8,866 nucleotides of DNA from NCBI GenBank assembly GCA_002383405.1, contig DFYS01000065.1, positions 1,986 to 10,851 of the forward strand, given 5' to 3'. Shown here piece after piece: positions 5,539-8,866 of this stretch. Numbering within the stretch: the first letter of the stretch is position 1; every line of letters starts with the position of its first letter. The notes beneath the pieces were generated by a model that was not told where the DNA came from, searched no databases, and saw only the letters and a program-made list of their open reading frames with translations. A program made the position numbers and the translations under genes. Origin of the DNA: Moorella sp. UBA4076. Its GTDB lineage: Bacteria > Bacillota > DSM-521 > Neomoorellales > Neomoorellaceae.

Positions 5539-6042
5539 CTATTCACATTCGGGTTCTTCCTGGATAAAATACTGCATGCTCTCCTTTTTAAGCTCGGCGG
5601 TGCTGTAAATGAGACGGTAATTGTTATGGCCGATGGTTACCGCCAGGCGGGCGGCCAGCTGCTCACAGGCCTTCCGGGTGCGGCAATGGATGACGGCATA
5701 AAGGTTATAAGGCCATTCGGGGCGCTGCCGGCGCTGGTAACAGTGGGTTACTTCGGGAAAGGCAGCCAGCTTTTCGCCGGCGCTTTTTAGTTCCTCCGGC
5801 GGTAGTTGCCAGACGACCATGGCATTGGCGGTTATACCGGCTTCCCGGTGGCGCAGGGCAGCGCCAAAGCGGCGGATAATACCCTCCTCCTGGAGGCGGT
5901 GGATATGGGCCAGGACTTCCGCTTCGCTGAGGTTAAGCTTCTGGGCCACCGCTAAAAATGGGTTGGCGACCAGAGGTATATCACCCTGGAGCAGGCGCAC
6001 CAGCTCTTTTTCTAAGTTGGTTAATGGGCGAGGCAAAGACAT
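5539..6042 (-). CDS. ahbB: Siroheme decarboxylase subunit, AhbB type
   Basis: This is a 167-residue Lrp/AsnC-fold protein of the AhbA/AhbB/NirDLGH family. Together with its partner it removes the C12 and C18 acetate carboxyls of siroheme to give 12,18-didecarboxysiroheme. The N-terminal winged-helix part (about 8-61) ends GIIRRFGA, and an AsnC-type domain follows. The family block VTHCYQR at 98-104 continues to EWPYNLYAVIH at 109-119, with H100, Y102, W110 and H119 as candidate substrate-binding residues. The start at 6042 has AGGAGG five bases upstream; the gap to ahbA is 14 bases, so the two are cotranscribed and probably form a heterodimer. The A/B assignment rests on the WPYNLY block and is less certain than the family. 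A DNA-binding Lrp role is unlikely given the heme neighbours. Confidence 0.9.
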   Translation of the reverse strand: MSLPRPLTNLEKELVRLLQGDIPLVANPFLAVAQKLNLSEAEVLAHIHRLQEEGIIRRFGAALRHREAGITANAMVVWQLPPEELKSAGEKLAAFPEVTHCYQRRQRPEWPYNLYAVIHCRTRKACEQLAARLAVTIGHNNYRLIYSTAELKKESMQYFIQEEPECE

Positions 6043-6056
6043 AACTGCCTCCTGTT

Positions 6057-6521
6057 CTATTCAGGCGCAACTTCATCAAGGTTAAAGTTTACCCTTATTT
6101 TATAGGATTTTTCCGCCGGGAGCTCCAGTACCGCCAGGCCGGTCCGGGCGGCGATGCTGGCGATAACCTTTTCCAGGTGGCGGCGGCAGGGTCCGATGAG
6201 CGTGAACCACATGTTATAGGTGTCTTCGCGCAGGTAGTTGTGCGTGACGCCGGGGAAGGAGTTGACTATTGCCGCCACTTCATCGAGGCGCGCCGCTGGC
6301 ACCTCCAGGGCACAGAGGGTGCTGGCATAGCCGAGCCGGCGCAGGTCAAAAACAGCACCGATGCGGCGGATGATCCCCGCTTGCTTTAGTTTGGCCAGGC
6401 GTTCCAGGACCTCCGTCTCCGTCAGGCCCAGGCGCCGGCCCAGCTCAGCGTATGGTTTCTCCACCAGGGGAAAATCCTCCTGGATTATATTTAACAAACG
6501 GCGATCCAGGCTATCCAACAT
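6057..6521 (-). CDS. ahbA: Siroheme decarboxylase subunit, AhbA type
   Basis: This is a 154-residue Lrp/AsnC-fold protein, paralogous to the next gene downstream, and the second half of the siroheme decarboxylase heterodimer. Residues 4-56 form the winged-helix part ending GIIRRIGA. The block VTHNYLREDTYNMWFTLI at 92-109 is typical of this family and contains H94, Y96, R98 and W105. The C-terminus carries SYKIRVNF. AAGGAG lies 6 bases before ATG 6521, a strong ribosome binding site. Both subunits keep the GIIRR(I/F)GA hinge, which shows their common origin. A 208-base gap separates this gene from the radical SAM gene upstream, much longer than other gaps in the operon, so it may have its own promoter or a processed mRNA end. 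Confidence 0.9.
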   Translation of the reverse strand: MLDSLDRRLLNIIQEDFPLVEKPYAELGRRLGLTETEVLERLAKLKQAGIIRRIGAVFDLRRLGYASTLCALEVPAARLDEVAAIVNSFPGVTHNYLREDTYNMWFTLIGPCRRHLEKVIASIAARTGLAVLELPAEKSYKIRVNFNLDEVAPE

Positions 6522-6729
6522 TTATCTCCTTCCATTCCGATACCCAGCACTCAACCTGCTGCACAGCAGCTTTAGAACAGGAACTATCATAAAAGTGTAT
6601 ACCCACTAAGGAGCGAGCTAGCTGAGATTAAAGTGCTGGGCACCAGCAGCAGGATGAAAATAGCAGGATGTGGGACTTCAATCCGGAACTGGCACAGCCA
6701 GTTCCTACAAGCCTCTTACATCTCACTTC
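6522..6729 (-). other. Hairpin-rich gap inside the heme operon
   Basis: Three short inverted repeats lie here: CTGCTG/CAGCAG with a 2-base loop near 6557-6570, TGCTGG/CCAGCA with loop GCA at 6634-6648, and a perfect GGAACTGGC/GCCAGTTCC with loop ACA at 6685-6705. None is followed by a T-tract on the minus strand, so they are not standard terminators. A TATGAT-like -10 occurs on the minus strand near 6590, but no -35 matches it. No ORF with family features was seen. Confidence 0.7.
6685..6705. repeat. Perfect 9-base-arm hairpin
   Basis: GGAACTGGC (6685-6693) and GCCAGTTCC (6697-6705) are exact inverted copies around the 3-base loop ACA. It lies 24 bases past the radical SAM stop codon. It could stabilise the upstream mRNA end or be a dispersed palindromic repeat; no T-tract follows on either strand. 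Confidence 0.85.
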
Positions 6730-6743
6730 TCACATCCCACTTC
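6716..6743 (-). repeat. 14-base tandem repeat overlapping the radical SAM gene stop
   Basis: On the plus strand TTACATCTCACTTC (6716-6729) is followed directly by TCACATCCCACTTC (6730-6743), with 12 of 14 bases identical. The TGA stop of the radical SAM gene (6730-6732) and its last codons (R-S-G-M) lie inside the second copy. Confidence 0.8.
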
Positions 6744-7725
6744 TATTTTTAGGGTAAAGGCACCAGGGCTCGGCCGCCATATAGTCGCCGTGGTAATACC
6801 AGGCGCGGGCGCGGCAGCCGCCGCAGACCTTCTTGTAGCCGCAGCGGCCACAGCTGCCGCTATAGTCTTCCGTCCGTAAAGTACGGAAGACCTCGCTTTC
6901 CTGCCAGATACGGCTGAAGGGCATTTCCCGGACGTTACCCACCGGCAGGTTCAGGTAGGCGCAGGGCTGGACATCACCGCGCGGGCTGATGATACAGTAG
7001 GCAATCCCGGCCAGGCAGCCGCGGCTGTAGCGCACCGGTATACCCATCTGACGGGCGATGCGCATAAACTGGGGCGCGCAGGTGGGTTTTAATTCAATAG
7101 CAACCTGCTGCTGCTTTTGCAGGATACGCCTTAAAGTTGCCTCATAGGCCGCGGCGCGCAGGGATTCCGCTTCAATGCTTACTGCGCGCCCGGTGGGTAC
7201 CAGAAAAAAGAAGTGATGGGCTATTGCTCCCAGCTGCACCGCCAGGTCGGTGAGCTGCTCCAGCTCGTCCTGGTTCCAGTCAAAGACGGTGGTATGCACC
7301 TGAAAAGGCAAACCGGCTTCCCGGCAGGCCGCCATACCGGCTACGGCCTGCTGCCAGGCTCCTTTCTGGCGGCGCAGGCGGTCGTGACGGGCGGCATCGC
7401 AGCTATCCAGGGAGATGCCGATCGTCCGCGCCCCGGCCTTTTTTAGTTCCCGCGCCAGGTCCACGGTGAGCAGGGTGCCGTTGCTGCCCAGGACCGGCCT
7501 TAAGCCGCGTGCTGCTGCATAAGCGATCAGTTCCAGCAGGTCAGGGCGCAGCAGGGGTTCGCCGCCGCTGAAGATCATGATCCGGAAACCGGCTTTAACG
7601 GCTTCATCAATGAGATTTCTAGCCTCGGCCGTGTCCAGCTCATCCTCCACCCTGGCACCGGCGTCCCGGTAGCAGTGGTCGCAATACAGGTTGCACTGAT
7701 TGGTGGTATTCCAGGATAACAGCAT
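6730..7725 (-). CDS. nirJ2: Radical SAM protein of heme / heme d1 biosynthesis, NirJ2 (AhbD-like)
   Basis: This is a 331-residue radical SAM enzyme. The SAM 4Fe-4S cluster is bound by C11, C15 and C18 (TTNQCNLYCDHCYRDAG), with the GGEP motif at 54-57. The C-terminal SPASM-like part has C237, C244, C255, then CGRC (292, 295), C301, C304 and C322, enough for at least one auxiliary cluster. The context with AhbA/AhbB, HemB and HemL places it in siroheme-dependent heme synthesis, acting after siroheme decarboxylation. Its short N-terminus, beginning directly with SWNTTNQCNL, fits NirJ2/AhbD better than AhbC/NirJ1, which in my recollection carry an N-terminal extension. If AhbD-like, it converts Fe-coproporphyrin propionates to heme vinyls. 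GGGGG lies 9 bases before ATG 7725, and hemB ends 15 bases upstream. The exact reaction is not settled by sequence. Confidence 0.78.
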   Translation of the reverse strand: MLLSWNTTNQCNLYCDHCYRDAGARVEDELDTAEARNLIDEAVKAGFRIMIFSGGEPLLRPDLLELIAYAAARGLRPVLGSNGTLLTVDLARELKKAGARTIGISLDSCDAARHDRLRRQKGAWQQAVAGMAACREAGLPFQVHTTVFDWNQDELEQLTDLAVQLGAIAHHFFFLVPTGRAVSIEAESLRAAAYEATLRRILQKQQQVAIELKPTCAPQFMRIARQMGIPVRYSRGCLAGIAYCIISPRGDVQPCAYLNLPVGNVREMPFSRIWQESEVFRTLRTEDYSGSCGRCGYKKVCGGCRARAWYYHGDYMAAEPWCLYPKNRSGM

Positions 7726-7740
7726 GATTTAAGACCCCCA

Positions 7741-8721
7741 TTACGCTCCTTTAATCCATTTTGCAACATCCAGGGCGTAATAGGTGATAATGAGGTCCGC
7801 CCCGGCGCGTTTGATGCCGGTCAGGCTTTCCAGGACCGCTCTTTCTTCTTCCAGCCAGCCGTTGGCGGCGGCGGCCTTGAGCATGGCGTATTCGCCGCTG
7901 ACCTGGTAGGCCACCAGGGGTGCATTAAAGTTATCTTTAACGCGGCGGATGATATCCAGGTAGGGCATGGCCGGCTTGACCATGATCATATCGGCCCCTT
8001 CCTGAAGGTCCAGGGCCACCTCGCGCAGGGCCTCATCGCTGTTGGCCGGGTCCATCTGGTAACTGCGGCGGTCGCCGAACTGCGGCGCCGACCCGGCGGC
8101 CTCCCGGAAGGGGCCGTAAAAGGCGGAGGCGTATTTGGCGGCGTAGGCCAGGATGGGGGTATGGGTAAAGCCGTTGGCATCGAGGAGGCGGCGGATAGCT
8201 TCTACCCGGCCGTCCATCATATCCGAAGGGGCGACGATATCGGCCCCGGCCTCGACATGGGAAAGGGCGGTTCTGGCGATCAGTTCCAGAGTGGGGTCGT
8301 TTAAGACCTGGCCGTTATCCACCAGGCCGCAGTGGCCGTGGCTGGTATACTCGCACAGGCAGATGTCGGTAATGACCAGAAGTTCAGGATAAGCGCGTTT
8401 TAAGGCGCGGACGGCTTCCTGGACGATACCGCGGGGGTCATAGGCGCCGGAGCCCACCTCGTCCTTATCCGCCGGGATGCCAAAAAGGAGGACAGCCGGG
8501 ATGCCGGCGGCCACGACGGCGGCGGCCTCCTTTACCAGGTTATCGACAGATAGCTGGCAAACACCGGGCATGGCCGGCACCGGGTTTCTTATCCCCTGGC
8601 CGTGGATGACGAAGAAGGGGTAGATAAGGTCACGGACGTTGATCTCCGTTTCCCGCACCATCGCCCGCAGGGTTTCATTCTGGCGCAGGCGGCGCGGCCG
8701 GCAAATGGGAAAACCGGACAT
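7741..8721 (-). CDS. hemB: Delta-aminolevulinic acid dehydratase (porphobilinogen synthase)
   Basis: HemB condenses two 5-aminolevulinate molecules to porphobilinogen in the cytoplasm. The 326-residue length is normal for this TIM-barrel enzyme. The two Schiff-base lysines are K196 (YAAKYASAFYGPFREAAGSA) and K249 (MIMVKPAMPYLD). C121, C123 and C131 in DICLCEYTSHGHCG form the zinc site, so this is a zinc-type enzyme rather than the Asp-rich magnesium type. The MDGRV loop is at 169-173. ATG 8721 follows an excellent GGAGGTGA ribosome binding site. It is the first heme gene visible in the operon, 15 bases ahead of the radical SAM gene. Earlier genes (hemA, hemC, hemD) could lie beyond the right edge, although a 145-base gap with a possible promoter precedes hemB. 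Confidence 0.98.
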   Translation of the reverse strand: MSGFPICRPRRLRQNETLRAMVRETEINVRDLIYPFFVIHGQGIRNPVPAMPGVCQLSVDNLVKEAAAVVAAGIPAVLLFGIPADKDEVGSGAYDPRGIVQEAVRALKRAYPELLVITDICLCEYTSHGHCGLVDNGQVLNDPTLELIARTALSHVEAGADIVAPSDMMDGRVEAIRRLLDANGFTHTPILAYAAKYASAFYGPFREAAGSAPQFGDRRSYQMDPANSDEALREVALDLQEGADMIMVKPAMPYLDIIRRVKDNFNAPLVAYQVSGEYAMLKAAAANGWLEEERAVLESLTGIKRAGADLIITYYALDVAKWIKGA

Positions 8722-8751
8722 GGAAGTTCACCTCCATTGAGTAGACGCTCA

Positions 8752-8767
8752 TGCCGCCCTGGCGGCA
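8752..8767. promoter_or_regulatory. Short inverted repeat in the hemB leader
   Basis: TGCCGCC (8752-8758) and GGCGGCA (8761-8767) are exact inverted copies with CT between. It lies about 30 bases upstream of the hemB ATG and just beyond the ribosome binding site. It could be a protein-binding site or a leader hairpin; neither can be shown from sequence. Confidence 0.35.
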
Positions 8768-8787
8768 ACAGCAGAGGGATGAAAATG

Positions 8788-8817
8788 ATGATATTGTGTG
8801 AAGGTGTATTGTGTGAA
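8788..8817 (-). promoter_or_regulatory. Candidate promoter of hemB
   Basis: Read on the minus strand, TTCACA (8812-8817, five of six to TTGACA) is followed after 18 bases by TATCAT (8788-8793, five of six to TATAAT). Transcription would start near 8781 and give a leader of about 60 bases before hemB. The -35 box lies within a 15-base tandem repeat. No other strong match was seen upstream of hemB. Confidence 0.35.
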
Positions 8818-8821
8818 GGTG
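8792..8821. repeat. 15-base perfect tandem repeat upstream of hemB
   Basis: TATTGTGTGAAGGTG occurs twice in direct succession (8792-8806 and 8807-8821). The repeat overlaps the candidate -35 region and would place two identical sites 15 bases apart. It could serve a regulator, or be a simple duplication. Confidence 0.85.
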
Positions 8822-8866
8822 GGTGGGGTAGGTTCCCGGAAGGCGCATTTGCAGCCTTGAGTATCA

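Noticed and set aside
5539..6521. Pair of Lrp/AsnC transcription regulators
   Set aside because: The fold is Lrp-like, but the VTHNYLRE...W and CYQR...WPYNLY blocks and the heme operon context fit siroheme decarboxylase subunits better.

Overview
The window looks like a chromosomal segment of a GC-rich, anaerobic Firmicute, most likely Moorella or a close relative. Three things point there: strong Gram-positive-type ribosome binding sites (AGGAGG, AAGGAG, GGAGGTGA), probable TTG starts, and a siroheme-dependent (Ahb/Nir-type) heme operon next to classical hemB and hemL. The species assignment is inference from gene content and style; no database search was possible.

Left part (1-1265, + strand): the possible tail of an unidentified gene, then azlC and azlD, which overlap by about 19 bases and encode the two subunits of a branched-chain amino acid exporter. 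Middle (1266-3890): a 430-base stretch rich in short repeats, then a stand-alone cytoplasmic molybdopterin (Mo/W-bisMGD) oxidoreductase of unknown substrate, then a second, unrelated repeat family. The 5' repeats have a 57-65 base period. They carry Shine-Dalgarno-like cores and a chain of tiny open frames with a shared E-V-S/T motif, the last of which ends just before the oxidoreductase. The 3' repeats have a 72-base period.

Right part (3895-8866, - strand): a heme biosynthesis operon read right to left as hemB, a NirJ2/AhbD-like radical SAM gene, ahbA, ahbB and hemL. A strong intrinsic terminator lies about 240 bases past hemL, and a candidate promoter lies upstream of hemB at the window edge. 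HemL makes 5-aminolevulinate from glutamate-1-semialdehyde. HemB condenses two of these into porphobilinogen. AhbA/AhbB decarboxylate siroheme to didecarboxysiroheme, and the radical SAM protein would act in a later step towards heme. HemA, HemC/HemD, the siroheme-forming enzymes and the second radical SAM enzyme (AhbC/NirJ1 type) are not in the window.

The heme operon is tightly packed except for a 208-base gap between the radical SAM gene and ahbA, which holds three hairpins and a 14-base tandem repeat. The most unusual material is the pair of repeat families around the oxidoreductase gene, above all the upstream micro-ORF chain. Its function is unknown and may be none.
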